This document shows positions 1-5,708 of a stretch of DNA of 9,943 nt, one piece after another (position 1 is the first letter of the stretch; every line of letters starts with the position of its first letter). Position numbers and translations under genes: made by a program. The notes under the pieces were generated by a model, which did not search any database, had not been told where the DNA came from, and saw only the letters and a list, made by a program, of their open reading frames with translations. The DNA comes from Chloroflexota bacterium (GTDB taxonomy: Bacteria; Chloroflexota; Anaerolineae; Anaerolineales; UBA11858), in assembly GCA_003513015.1 (NCBI GenBank), contig DOTA01000106.1, positions 1 through 9,943 of the forward strand, in the 5' to 3' direction.

Positions 1-118
1 TATTGACTTTGTTTAGATAAGTGCAAGAGTGTAATGATCAAATATATCAAAGGCTTTCAGGTTATATGGACTAAGAACCTGCACGCCGTGCGCATGATCC
101 TGGTGGGATAATAAGAAT
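1..118. other. Intergenic or 3' end of an upstream unit; no gene recognised
   Basis: All three plus-strand frames meet a stop within the first 18 bases (TGA at 4, TAG at 14, TAA at 18), so at most a few codons of an upstream gene could enter the window. A 25-codon ATG frame at 34-111 has no convincing ribosome-binding site and resembles nothing I know. The following terminator suggests this stretch is transcribed, perhaps as a 3' untranslated region. Confidence 0.4.
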
Positions 119-153
119 TAAGGTGAGTTCTGTTTGTAGTCACCTTATTTTTT
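119..153 (+). terminator. Rho-independent terminator
   Basis: A perfect 8-bp stem, TAAGGTGA (119-126) with TCACCTTA (140-147), encloses a 13-base loop and is followed by six Ts (148-153). It ends transcription from upstream of the window and insulates the gene starting at 230. Confidence 0.8.
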
Positions 154-229
154 GACGCAGCATGGGGAAGCAGATTGGGGCAGTGTCCCATAAGGACCGA
201 TTATTTGTTTTCTGTTCCGGGAGGAAACC

Positions 230-913
230 ATGAACACAAAGATCGTTCAGAAAATCTGCTATGGATTATTCATATTCGCAGTTGTACTGGGTGGAATCTT
301 GGTATCCCATCAAAATGCAAATGCACAAGAAGGGATCCTCGAAAATATTTGGGTTGGTCCGAACCAGTACTTTATTTATGCGACAGGCTATACTTGGGGG
401 CACAGTACGGTTGTTGACCTGACTTTAACCAGAGCGGGAAGCACAATTTATACTGCCAGTGCAATTGTAGAAGAGAGTGATGGGAATCCTGGATATCCCA
501 TTCACTACCCGGATGAGGTCGCCTACTTTGATCTATATAATCAACCGAGTCAGCCAATTGACCTCCAGCCCGACGATGTGATCACCCTCTCTGGCGGGGG
601 CCTCACCAGAACCATGGTCGTCCCGCCGCTCAAAAGTGCCGTGATCAATCCGGGCGCACGCTGGGCGCAGCGTAATACGCATGTGCAACGCATTCAGAAA
701 GTCGGTTCCGAAGCCTGGAAAAAGGAGACGAATTATCATCGTAGAAGTCTGGCGGAAACCGCCATGTTTCGGCTGAAAATCATTTTTGGACCGAAATTGC
801 ATAACTGGGTCTTTGACAGTCAAGCTCTGGAAGTCCGTCTGCGGTATAAGGCGCTCAATATCATAACCCAACTGGGGATGCCAGAAGCCTACCCAGTTTT
901 GGCGGAAGCCTAA
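230..913 (+). CDS. Chimeric ORF: secreted beta-domain protein fused to an IS903-like transposase C-terminus
   Basis: The 227-residue frame starts at an ATG 5 bases after a good GGGAGG ribosome-binding site (219-224). Residues 1-32 are a signal peptide: Lys near the start, a hydrophobic core at about 11-26, and an Ala-Asn-Ala cleavage site before Gln33. Residues 33 to about 130 look like a small extracellular beta domain of unknown function, ending in SGGGLTRTMV. From about residue 131 (VPPLKSAV) to the end it matches the C-terminus of IS5-family transposases of the IS903 type. This part includes the block NYHRRSLAETAMFR with the presumed third DDE acid at Glu176, and a tail ending ALNIITQLGMPEAYPV. 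The DDE aspartates lie in the missing N-terminal part, so it cannot transpose. I infer that an IS insertion plus a deletion replaced the secreted gene's own 3' end. Whether a stable protein is made is unknown. Confidence 0.8.
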   Translation: MNTKIVQKICYGLFIFAVVLGGILVSHQNANAQEGILENIWVGPNQYFIYATGYTWGHSTVVDLTLTRAGSTIYTASAIVEESDGNPGYPIHYPDEVAYFDLYNQPSQPIDLQPDDVITLSGGGLTRTMVVPPLKSAVINPGARWAQRNTHVQRIQKVGSEAWKKETNYHRRSLAETAMFRLKIIFGPKLHNWVFDSQALEVRLRYKALNIITQLGMPEAYPVLAEA

Positions 914-979
914 ACCACCTTTCAAGGTAAGGTGATCTCCGCTTTCTGTTCACTTATCGCCGATTTGTGCAACAAAGCC
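620..979 (+). mobile_element. Right-end remnant of an IS5-family (IS903-like) insertion sequence
   Basis: Only the 3' third of the element remains: transposase codons from about 620 to the stop at 911-913, a 48-base tail, and the right terminal inverted repeat at 962-979. The left end, the transposase N-terminus and any target duplication are not in the window. The left boundary is approximate, because homology to the family is seen from the VPP/IPP-K motif onward and the true junction may lie some bases either side. The family assignment rests on remembered IS903 transposase and inverted-repeat sequences, not on a search. Confidence 0.82.
962..979 (-). repeat. IS right terminal inverted repeat
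   Basis: Read on the minus strand this is GGCTTTGTTGCACAAATC, which closely resembles the IS903-type end that begins GGCTTTGTTG. It lies 48 bases after the transposase stop, the expected place for a right end. No matching left copy was found elsewhere in the window. Confidence 0.8.
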
Positions 980-993
980 ATCATAAATACACA

Positions 994-1024
994 AAACACC
1001 CCAGGAGTCATCGTTGGGGTGTTT
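994..1024 (-). terminator. Terminator of tRNA-Pro
   Basis: A perfect 9-bp stem, AAACACCCC (994-1002) with GGGGTGTTT (1016-1024), encloses a 13-base loop. On the minus strand the stem runs into a T-rich tail (TTTTGTGTATTT), which places it correctly as the terminator about 45 bases past the tRNA 3' end. The plus-strand side has a poorer T tract, so it may only weakly stop transcripts from the chimeric ORF. Confidence 0.7.
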
Positions 1025-1068
1025 ATGCTAACGTGTAGAAGGTAAGTTGGCCCCTTTTGAAAATGTAG

Positions 1069-1141
1069 TCGGGGAGCGGGGACTTGAACCCCGGGCCTCC
1101 GCGTCCCAAACGCGGCGCGCTTCCAACTGCGCCACTCCCCG
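1069..1141 (-). tRNA. tRNA-Pro, anticodon TGG
   Basis: The 73-nt cloverleaf folds with no mismatches in the stems. The acceptor is CGGGGAG/CTCCCCG with discriminator A at 1069. The D stem is GCGC/GCGC with an 8-base loop. The anticodon stem is CCGCG/CGCGG with loop TTTGGGA, giving UGG, which reads CCN proline codons. The variable loop has 5 bases, and the T stem is CGGGG/CCCCG with loop TTCAAGT. The C at position 1 is typical of bacterial tRNA-Pro. The genomic bases after the discriminator are CTA, so the 3' CCA is not encoded and must be added by nucleotidyltransferase. Confidence 0.96.
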
Positions 1142-1149
1142 GAGGCGTG

Positions 1150-1179
1150 AGTATAATGCGAACCACATTCGAACGTCAA
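1150..1179 (-). promoter_or_regulatory. Promoter of tRNA-Pro
   Basis: On the minus strand TTGACG (1174-1179) and TATACT (1150-1155) are separated by 18 bases, a good sigma70-type match. The predicted start falls only a few bases before the mature tRNA 5' end, implying a very short leader. Confidence 0.6.
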
Positions 1180-1181
1180 GG

Positions 1182-1211
1182 TTGCAGAAAAACCTGTTTT
1201 GCGTGTACAAT
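1182..1211 (+). promoter_or_regulatory. Candidate promoter of the methyltransferase gene
   Basis: TTGCAG (1182-1187) and TACAAT (1206-1211) are separated by 18 bases, about 57 bases upstream of the start codon. It lies almost back to back with the tRNA-Pro promoter, so the two units would be divergently transcribed from one short region. Confidence 0.4.
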
Positions 1212-1268
1212 CATATCGGAAATTTACCCTCTATGGCTTGTTTTTCTATATGGGAAATTAGAAAATAC

Positions 1269-2018
1269 ATGAACGATCTATATAATCCTTTTCCAAGCTT
1301 ATATCATTGTCACCACCAAAATTTTACGGAGGATCTAGCCTTTTGGCAATCTTTAGCACGCTGGCAAGGAGATCCCATTCTTGAATTGGGGTGCGGTACG
1401 GGACGCATTTTAATTCCCCTGGCGCAAGCAGGTCATGAAGTTTACGGCATCGATAATTCCCATGCAATGCTGGCTTTTCTTAAGCAACGTATTCCCATTG
1501 ATCTGCAATCTAATATCCATTTGATAGAAGCGAATATGCTTGATTTCCAGATTGACGCTGAATTTCGCATGGTGCTTTTGCCTTGCAACACGTATAGCAC
1601 TTTCGATGCTCAAGCCCGTGCGAGGATGTTGGCGCGCATCTTTCAACAACTCAAGCCCGGGGGTGTTTTTGCCGTCAGTATGCCAAGCCCAAATTTGTTA
1701 CGCGCACTTCAAACGAATGAAGATGCTGATGTCGAAGCGATCTTCAGCCACCCGGATACGGGCAATCCTGTTCAGGTTAGCAGCACCTGGGAAAAGCAAG
1801 AGAACCTCGTTAAGATCAATTGGCACTACGACCATCTGCTCCCAGATGGAAAAATCGAACGTGTCACGGCTTCCATTCCACACTACCTAGCCACCCTGGA
1901 AGATTACGTTACAGAAATGATCAGCGCGGGTTTTACCATCCAATCCACCTATCGCAATTTCGAAACCGGGTCATACAAACCGGATGCGAGTTACTTGATT
2001 ATCATTGCTCAAAAGTAA
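1269..2018 (+). CDS. Class I SAM-dependent methyltransferase
   Basis: The 249-residue protein is of usual length for a stand-alone Rossmann-fold methyltransferase. The SAM-binding glycine motif is ILELGCGTGRI (residues 37-47). An acidic residue at the end of strand beta-2 is Asp62 in YGIDNS, the usual ribose contact. EANMLDF (87-93) is the adenine-binding region, and LKPGGVF (128-134) is the conserved turn before beta-5. The substrate cannot be told from sequence. The frame stays open upstream through the tRNA gene, so the start must be downstream of it. I chose ATG 1269 because the family typically opens with an M..LYNPF-like segment. ATG 1233 is an alternative, and neither has a strong ribosome-binding site. 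A terminator follows, and the gene looks monocistronic. Confidence 0.85.
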   Translation: MNDLYNPFPSLYHCHHQNFTEDLAFWQSLARWQGDPILELGCGTGRILIPLAQAGHEVYGIDNSHAMLAFLKQRIPIDLQSNIHLIEANMLDFQIDAEFRMVLLPCNTYSTFDAQARARMLARIFQQLKPGGVFAVSMPSPNLLRALQTNEDADVEAIFSHPDTGNPVQVSSTWEKQENLVKINWHYDHLLPDGKIERVTASIPHYLATLEDYVTEMISAGFTIQSTYRNFETGSYKPDASYLIIIAQK

Positions 2019-2060
2019 AACGCGCCCAGTAATTTCTTCCAGCACCATCTAACAAAATTC

Positions 2061-2097
2061 AAACACTATGTTTGCAGAGTTCTAACATAGTGTTTTT
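2061..2097 (+). terminator. Terminator after the methyltransferase gene
   Basis: A perfect 12-bp stem, AAACACTATGTT (2061-2072) with AACATAGTGTTT (2084-2095), encloses an 11-base loop and is followed by further Ts. It lies 43 bases past the stop codon. The opposite strand also ends T-rich, so it could work in both directions. Confidence 0.75.
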
Positions 2098-2124
2098 GAT
2101 TCTCTTATATTCACAAGATAAGAT
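2096..2124 (+). promoter_or_regulatory. Candidate promoter of hsp20
   Basis: TTGATT (2096-2101) and TAAGAT (2119-2124) are separated by 17 bases. The -35 element starts inside the T tract of the preceding terminator. No CIRCE (HrcA) inverted repeat is visible, so HrcA control is not supported. Confidence 0.4.
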
Positions 2125-2148
2125 TATGACAACCCAAACAAATTAACA

Positions 2149-2168
2149 GATACTTTAATTCAAGTATC
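2149..2168 (+). promoter_or_regulatory. Inverted repeat just before the hsp20 ribosome-binding site
   Basis: GATACTT (2149-2155) and AAGTATC (2162-2168) form a perfect 7-bp dyad around a 6-base loop. The right arm ends one base before AAAGGAG. It could be an operator, an mRNA-stabilising hairpin, or part of a temperature-sensitive leader. The sequence alone does not decide between these. Confidence 0.4.
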
Positions 2169-2181
2169 AAAGGAGAAAAAA

Positions 2182-2598
2182 ATGACCATGTATATGACCC
2201 CCTACCGCCGACGTTATCTTCGTCAATTGAATCAAAGTGACCGCGCCGCTAACGAATTTGGCATCGCACATAGCGATGTTCACATTCCCCTGGATGTCTT
2301 GGATGAGAAAGATGCCTTCGTGCTTCACGCGATTATCCCTGGTTTGAGTGCTGAAGACATCGAAATCGAAATTTTGAACGATACCGTCAGCATTAAGGGT
2401 GAATTCAACTACGAAGCCGAAGCAGAAAGCTACCTGCGACGGGAACGTCCAAGCGGTCAATTTTATCGCTCATTGCGCTTTGCCAGCAAATTGGAAGCCG
2501 ATAAAGCTGAAGCCAAACTTGAGAATGGCATTCTGAGCCTGCGAATTCCCAAAGTTCCTGAAGCCCAACCCAAGAGCATCAAAGTGAAGACCCGCTAA
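2182..2598 (+). CDS. Small heat-shock protein, Hsp20 / alpha-crystallin family
   Basis: The 138-residue cytoplasmic holdase chaperone binds unfolding proteins without ATP as a large oligomer (family knowledge). A short basic N-terminal arm (MTMYMTPYRRRYLR) precedes the alpha-crystallin domain at about residues 35-124. Its signatures are DVLDEKDAFVLHAIIPGLSA at the start, the beta-rich middle, and ENGILSLRIPK (114-124), which holds the family's Gly-Ile/Val-Leu turn. The C-terminal IKV (133-135) fits the I/V-X-I/V motif that docks into neighbouring subunits. The start is fixed by AAAGGAG (2169-2175), 6 bases before ATG 2182; a second ATG at 2188 is possible. A terminator on each side makes this a single-gene unit. 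Confidence 0.95.
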   Translation: MTMYMTPYRRRYLRQLNQSDRAANEFGIAHSDVHIPLDVLDEKDAFVLHAIIPGLSAEDIEIEILNDTVSIKGEFNYEAEAESYLRRERPSGQFYRSLRFASKLEADKAEAKLENGILSLRIPKVPEAQPKSIKVKTR

Positions 2599-2615
2599 AA
2601 ACCTTCTCTACTCAC

Positions 2616-2646
2616 AGAGCCTGGAAAATTCCAGGCTCTCTTTTTT
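2616..2646 (+). terminator. Strong terminator after hsp20
   Basis: AGAGCCTGG (2616-2624) pairs perfectly with CCAGGCTCT (2631-2639) around AAAATT, followed by C and six Ts (2641-2646). It lies 18 bases after the hsp20 stop codon. Confidence 0.92.
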
Positions 2647-2663
2647 AAAGATTTCAGGGGACA

Positions 2664-2706
2664 AAATTTCCAAAAATCACACCAACTAGGAAATTTCGGA
2701 TATACT
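2664..2706 (+). promoter_or_regulatory. Dyad and -10-like element upstream of the coiled-coil protein gene
   Basis: AAATTTCC (2664-2671) and GGAAATTT (2689-2696) form a perfect 8-bp inverted repeat with a 17-base spacer. A TATACT -10-like hexamer follows at 2701-2706. No convincing -35 lies at the normal distance, so an activator or repressor site is conceivable. The promoter call is weak. Confidence 0.3.
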
Positions 2707-2777
2707 AACACTATTGCTTAAAATAGCTTCCAAACCTCGTCAAAAATACTTCGTTTCACCCAAACCAGGAGAACCGC

Positions 2778-3521
2778 ATGCAGGATCAAGAGAATGAAAT
2801 CATCTCCCCTGAATCGACTGAAAGCCCGGAACCGAATATGTCTGCGGAACCTGTGGATATATTTCCCGAAACCGAGGGAGCGGAAGAGACTGAAGAAACA
2901 GGCGATGACAAAACTGACCAACCCAAGGAGGAAACCCGTTCCCGGCTATTCTTTCGCAAAGTAATCCGCTGGACAGCTGGGTTATTGTTGGTCTTTGGTT
3001 TGGGGTTCTTAGCCGCAATTTTCAGCATCTACAACCCAAAAGTAGATGAACTGGGAAAATCACAAAACGAAATTAAATCTGCCTCTGATACGATCTCAGA
3101 GCTTGAAGGTCAAATCGCCGCCTTACAAGATCAAATCTCCAGGTTGAATGGTCAGATTGACACCCTGAATCAAAATATCACAAACCTTGAAGAACAGAAT
3201 CAAGCCCTGGTAGCAGAGCAAAATGATTTCAATCTGCATATTGCCTTATTAAAAGCCCGAGCCGACATTACCAACGCTCAGGTTGAAATCTTTGATGGCA
3301 ACCCTGCCCAGGCCAAGGTGTTGCTGCAAAGCACAGATCAAACGCTGACCGCCATTGAGTCACTTTTACCGGACGATCTGAAAGATGTGGTGGCACCCTT
3401 ACATACTCGACTCAACTTAGCTCTTGGAGAAATCGAGAACGATCCCGAAACCGCCATCGACGATTTGAGCATCCTGGCAGGCGATTTGCTCGAAATCGAG
3501 AATGCTTTGTTTGGCAACTAA
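2778..3521 (+). CDS. Single-pass membrane protein with coiled coil (HemX-like architecture)
   Basis: I do not recognise a specific family for this 247-residue protein. Residues 1-55 are acidic and rich in Glu, Pro, Ser and Thr, and probably disordered. A basic patch RSRLFFRKVIR (54-64) leads into one transmembrane helix at about 66-85, giving a cytoplasmic N-terminus by the positive-inside rule. Residues 88-150 show regular heptads with Ile/Leu spacing and many Gln/Asn/Glu (SELEGQIAALQDQISRLNGQ), a clear coiled coil. Residues 152-245 are helical and TPR-like (LLKARADITNAQVEIFDGNP). This order of tail, membrane helix, coiled coil and helical repeats resembles HemX-type proteins, but I see no haem-biosynthesis neighbour to support that role. 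AGGAGA at 2767-2772, 5 bases upstream, fixes the start. Confidence 0.85.
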   Translation: MQDQENEIISPESTESPEPNMSAEPVDIFPETEGAEETEETGDDKTDQPKEETRSRLFFRKVIRWTAGLLLVFGLGFLAAIFSIYNPKVDELGKSQNEIKSASDTISELEGQIAALQDQISRLNGQIDTLNQNITNLEEQNQALVAEQNDFNLHIALLKARADITNAQVEIFDGNPAQAKVLLQSTDQTLTAIESLLPDDLKDVVAPLHTRLNLALGEIENDPETAIDDLSILAGDLLEIENALFGN

Positions 3522-3544
3522 ACCCTGAATGCTTTTAATACAAA

Positions 3545-3575
3545 AACCGGCCCGGGAAATAATCCCGGGCCGGTT
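3545..3575 (-). terminator. Shared terminator between convergent genes
   Basis: AACCGGCCCGGGA (3545-3557) and TCCCGGGCCGGTT (3563-3575) form a perfect 13-bp GC-rich stem with loop AATAA. The longer T run is on the minus strand (GGTTTTTG), so it best serves the solute-binding protein gene. It also lies 23 bases after the stop of the plus-strand coiled-coil gene and may serve both. Confidence 0.85.
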
Positions 3576-3592
3576 GATTCATTCTGAAAATT

Positions 3593-5290
3593 TTATGGGC
3601 TAGGAGTGGCAGTCGCTTCTGTAACAATCCCGGTTTCATAGAACAAATACCACGAAGTTACCGTCGCGAAGCGATCACTGGTATCAAACAACGGGCCCAT
3701 ACGCACACCCTGCACCTGATCACTGACCCCATAAGTATACATCGGGTTGAAAAGCGGCAAGGCCGGCAATTCGTTGGAGAAGCGCACCTGAAAATTTCGA
3801 TATAAGCGGGCGCGTTCTGCCGGATCGGCAACAATACGCGCCTGCTCTAAATACTCACTGGCCTGACGATCATTCCACATGGAGTAATTTTGCCCGCCCG
3901 TGGCCTGGGTTTGATGCCAGAAAGGATAGGGATCGGGATCGGGCGTGCGTGAAAAGCTGATATCCACCAAAGCCGCCTGATATAAACGGGGGTCCAGATA
4001 ATAATCCACTAATTCATCGTAAGACATCGCCGATAGTTTCACGTCCACGCCTAATGCCTGCCAATTCTCCTGGATCAACTCTGCCAAGGCGGTATGTTCA
4101 GGCGTATCGGGATACACCAAAGTAAAGGATAAAGCAACCCCATCTTCATTGGTGCGCGCCGCGCCCCCTTCCGCGGGGAATGTGTATCCAGCCTCTTTAA
4201 TCAGCTTAACAGCCTGCTCCGGATCGTAGGGGACCCGGGCGATACCATCATAATAAGCCCAGATATTGGGCAAAATTGGCCCGTCGGCAATCGCTGCCTG
4301 CCCGTCCAAAACCCGGTTGATCAATCGCTGGCGGTTGATTCCCAATAAAAGGGCGCGCCGGATATTGGCATCCTGAAAGAAAGGCACATTGGGATTATCC
4401 AGATTCAGGAAGATAAGCGAAAGCCGCGGGAGGCGTCCGGTATATAAAGATAAATCCGCATCCGGGGAGCTACCAGCGAAAGCTTCTGGGGTGAGTTGTG
4501 AAATCCCCTGAATTTCCCCGGCCCGATAAGCCGCGACTGCCGAGTTTTCATCCGCAAAATACCGGAAGTTGATCTCATCAATAAAGGGTCGTCCGGCGTA
4601 ATATTCTTCGAAGGCTCTCAGGGCCACGCCCGCGATGCGGCCATCTTGTACAATCATAGTTTGGAAGCGATAGGGCCCACTCCCCACGGGCGATAAATTA
4701 AAGGGAGCGTCGATCAACTCTTCGGGAGTCAGGTCCTCCAATAAATGAGCAGGGAGCACCCCAAAGGTCAGATAATCCAAAAATGGCGAGAAGGGTTCCG
4801 GTAAACGAAATTGTAAAGTGTAATCATTCAGCGCTTCGACTTCAATATCTTCCCACAAGCGCAGCAAATCATCCGGGATGGGCAATTCAGGGCTACGCAG
4901 CAAATTCACCGTAAAAATCACATCGGCCGCGGTGACCGGCACACCATCATGCCAGGTGGCATTCTGATTTAATGAAACGTTGTAGACGGTGCCATCCCGC
5001 GATATCCCCCAAGACTCGGCTAAGTCCGATTGGGCCAAGCCGGTAGCATCAAAACGGATCAGGCTGCTGTAAATTAGCCGATCTACATCCCGATCTACCG
5101 GGTTGTAAAAATCGAGTACAGGGTTAAAACGTGAAAAGTCACCGATGAGCGCTTCGGTATAAGCGCCGCCAGTGACGGGTTCCGGCACTTCGGAGATCGT
5201 CTCAGTGATTGGCTTTTGGCTGAAAAGCAATACCGCAATGGCAATCAGTGCCAAAATAACGATCAAAAGTTGCCAACGTAATCGTTTCAT
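3593..5290 (-). CDS. ABC-type extracellular solute-binding protein, family 5 (peptide/nickel type)
   Basis: The 565-residue protein has the length and motifs of the DppA/OppA group, which captures peptides or similar ligands outside the membrane for an ABC importer. Residues 1-24 are a basic start plus one long hydrophobic helix. There is no cysteine lipobox, so it is probably signal-anchored or released rather than lipidated. The family signature runs from LAESWGISRDGTVYNVSL (90-107) through ATWHDGVPVTAADVIFT (111-127). PVGSGPYRF (201-209) is the second conserved block. The protein ends in a TATPSP tail. No permease or ATPase gene is adjacent. ATG 5290 is chosen because it directly opens the signal helix, though it lacks a ribosome-binding site. 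An in-frame TTG at 5332 with AGAGGA 10 bases upstream would add 14 residues. The gene lies downstream of secG, beyond a structured region. Confidence 0.9.
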   Translation of the reverse strand: MKRLRWQLLIVILALIAIAVLLFSQKPITETISEVPEPVTGGAYTEALIGDFSRFNPVLDFYNPVDRDVDRLIYSSLIRFDATGLAQSDLAESWGISRDGTVYNVSLNQNATWHDGVPVTAADVIFTVNLLRSPELPIPDDLLRLWEDIEVEALNDYTLQFRLPEPFSPFLDYLTFGVLPAHLLEDLTPEELIDAPFNLSPVGSGPYRFQTMIVQDGRIAGVALRAFEEYYAGRPFIDEINFRYFADENSAVAAYRAGEIQGISQLTPEAFAGSSPDADLSLYTGRLPRLSLIFLNLDNPNVPFFQDANIRRALLLGINRQRLINRVLDGQAAIADGPILPNIWAYYDGIARVPYDPEQAVKLIKEAGYTFPAEGGAARTNEDGVALSFTLVYPDTPEHTALAELIQENWQALGVDVKLSAMSYDELVDYYLDPRLYQAALVDISFSRTPDPDPYPFWHQTQATGGQNYSMWNDRQASEYLEQARIVADPAERARLYRNFQVRFSNELPALPLFNPMYTYGVSDQVQGVRMGPLFDTSDRFATVTSWYLFYETGIVTEATATPSP

Positions 5291-5306
5291 GGATTTGGGT
5301 ATAAAC

Positions 5307-5382
5307 AAAAAAAGGGCGCTTCGAGGCTCCAATAACAGATCGTCCTCTTATTAGAGGCACGAAGGCGAGAGCTGTAGCGCCC
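5307..5382 (-). terminator. Long structured terminator/attenuator between secG and the solute-binding protein gene
   Basis: On the minus strand GGGCGCT (5376-5382) pairs perfectly with AGCGCCC (5314-5320), which is followed by seven Ts (5307-5313). Inside the 55-base interval, GCTC can pair with GAGC, and CCTCT-AATA-AGAGG (5344-5357) makes a hairpin, so the whole can fold as a segmented rod. It starts 11 bases after the secG stop codon. The simplest reading is the secG terminator, but it also forms the 5' leader of the downstream gene. Confidence 0.6.
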
Positions 5383-5393
5383 AGTGGGGTGTG

Positions 5394-5618
5394 CTAGCCT
5401 GTTACGATAACCGAAACAATGGCAAGGAAGAAAAACACAAAACTTAAGACAATGGTCAACCGAAAGAGTACCTTTTCGACACCACGGCGAGCGGTAAAAA
5501 AGCTGCCGGTGTCGCCGCCAGTTAGGCCACCCAATCCAGCGCCTTTGCTCTGTAAAATAACCGAGGCAATCAGAGCAATTGACGTTATAATCATTGCGAT
5601 ATCTAATGCTAGTTTCAC
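5394..5618 (-). CDS. secG: Preprotein translocase subunit SecG
   Basis: The 74-residue protein has the usual SecG size and layout. Transmembrane helix 1 is at about 4-22 and helix 2 at about 50-72. They are joined by the conserved cytoplasmic loop LQSKGAGLGGLTGGDTGSFF, followed by TARRGVEK. SecG sits beside SecYE in the inner membrane and aids SecA-driven protein export. The start is GTG (5616-5618), fixed by TGGAGG 6-7 bases upstream, and the stop is TAG. A near-consensus promoter lies upstream, overlapping the divergent PHP gene's start. The surrounding genes include several Sec-dependent secreted proteins, but they are not functionally linked beyond that. Confidence 0.95.
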   Translation of the reverse strand: MKLALDIAMIITSIALIASVILQSKGAGLGGLTGGDTGSFFTARRGVEKVLFRLTIVLSFVFFFLAIVSVIVTG

Positions 5619-5680
5619 TACGAACCTCCAGTATTACTTGAGAATCTAGGCCAGACTTCCTCGCCTTATCAAGCGGGCAG

Positions 5681-5708
5681 ATTATACCATGCACGAATAC
5701 GTCGTCAA
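5681..5708 (-). promoter_or_regulatory. Strong secG promoter (extended -10)
   Basis: On the minus strand TTGACG (5703-5708) and a perfect TATAAT (5681-5686) are separated by 16 bases, and TGG directly precedes the -10, giving an extended -10 (TGnTATAAT). Transcription should start near 5674, leaving a leader of about 55 bases. The element spans the ATG (5689-5691) and first codons of the opposite-strand PHP gene. Confidence 0.8.

Noticed and set aside
34..111. A 25-codon ATG frame before the first terminator
   Set aside because: It has no clear ribosome-binding site, no homology I recognise, and is too short to support from sequence alone.
175..417. 80-codon plus-strand frame overlapping the start of the chimeric gene
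   Set aside because: It lacks a ribosome-binding site and a plausible protein composition, while the overlapping frame from 230 has a strong ribosome-binding site and a signal peptide.
533..925. Minus-strand open frame across the chimeric gene
   Set aside because: The plus strand has a signal peptide, a ribosome-binding site and clear transposase motifs; the antisense frame has none of these.
916..934. Small hairpin CACCTT/AAGGTG after the chimeric ORF
   Set aside because: It has only 6 bp and no T tract, so it is not convincing as a terminator; it lies within the IS tail.
1047..1268. Upstream extension of the methyltransferase frame
   Set aside because: The extension runs antisense through the tRNA-Pro gene and encodes nothing methyltransferase-like; the conserved N-terminal segment begins at ATG 1269.
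5314..5382. tRNA-like outline on the plus strand (7-bp outer stem plus a central 5-bp hairpin)
   Set aside because: There is no TTCRA T-loop and no D-arm, the central loop has 4 to 6 bases instead of 7, and the T run is on the minus strand, which fits a terminator instead.
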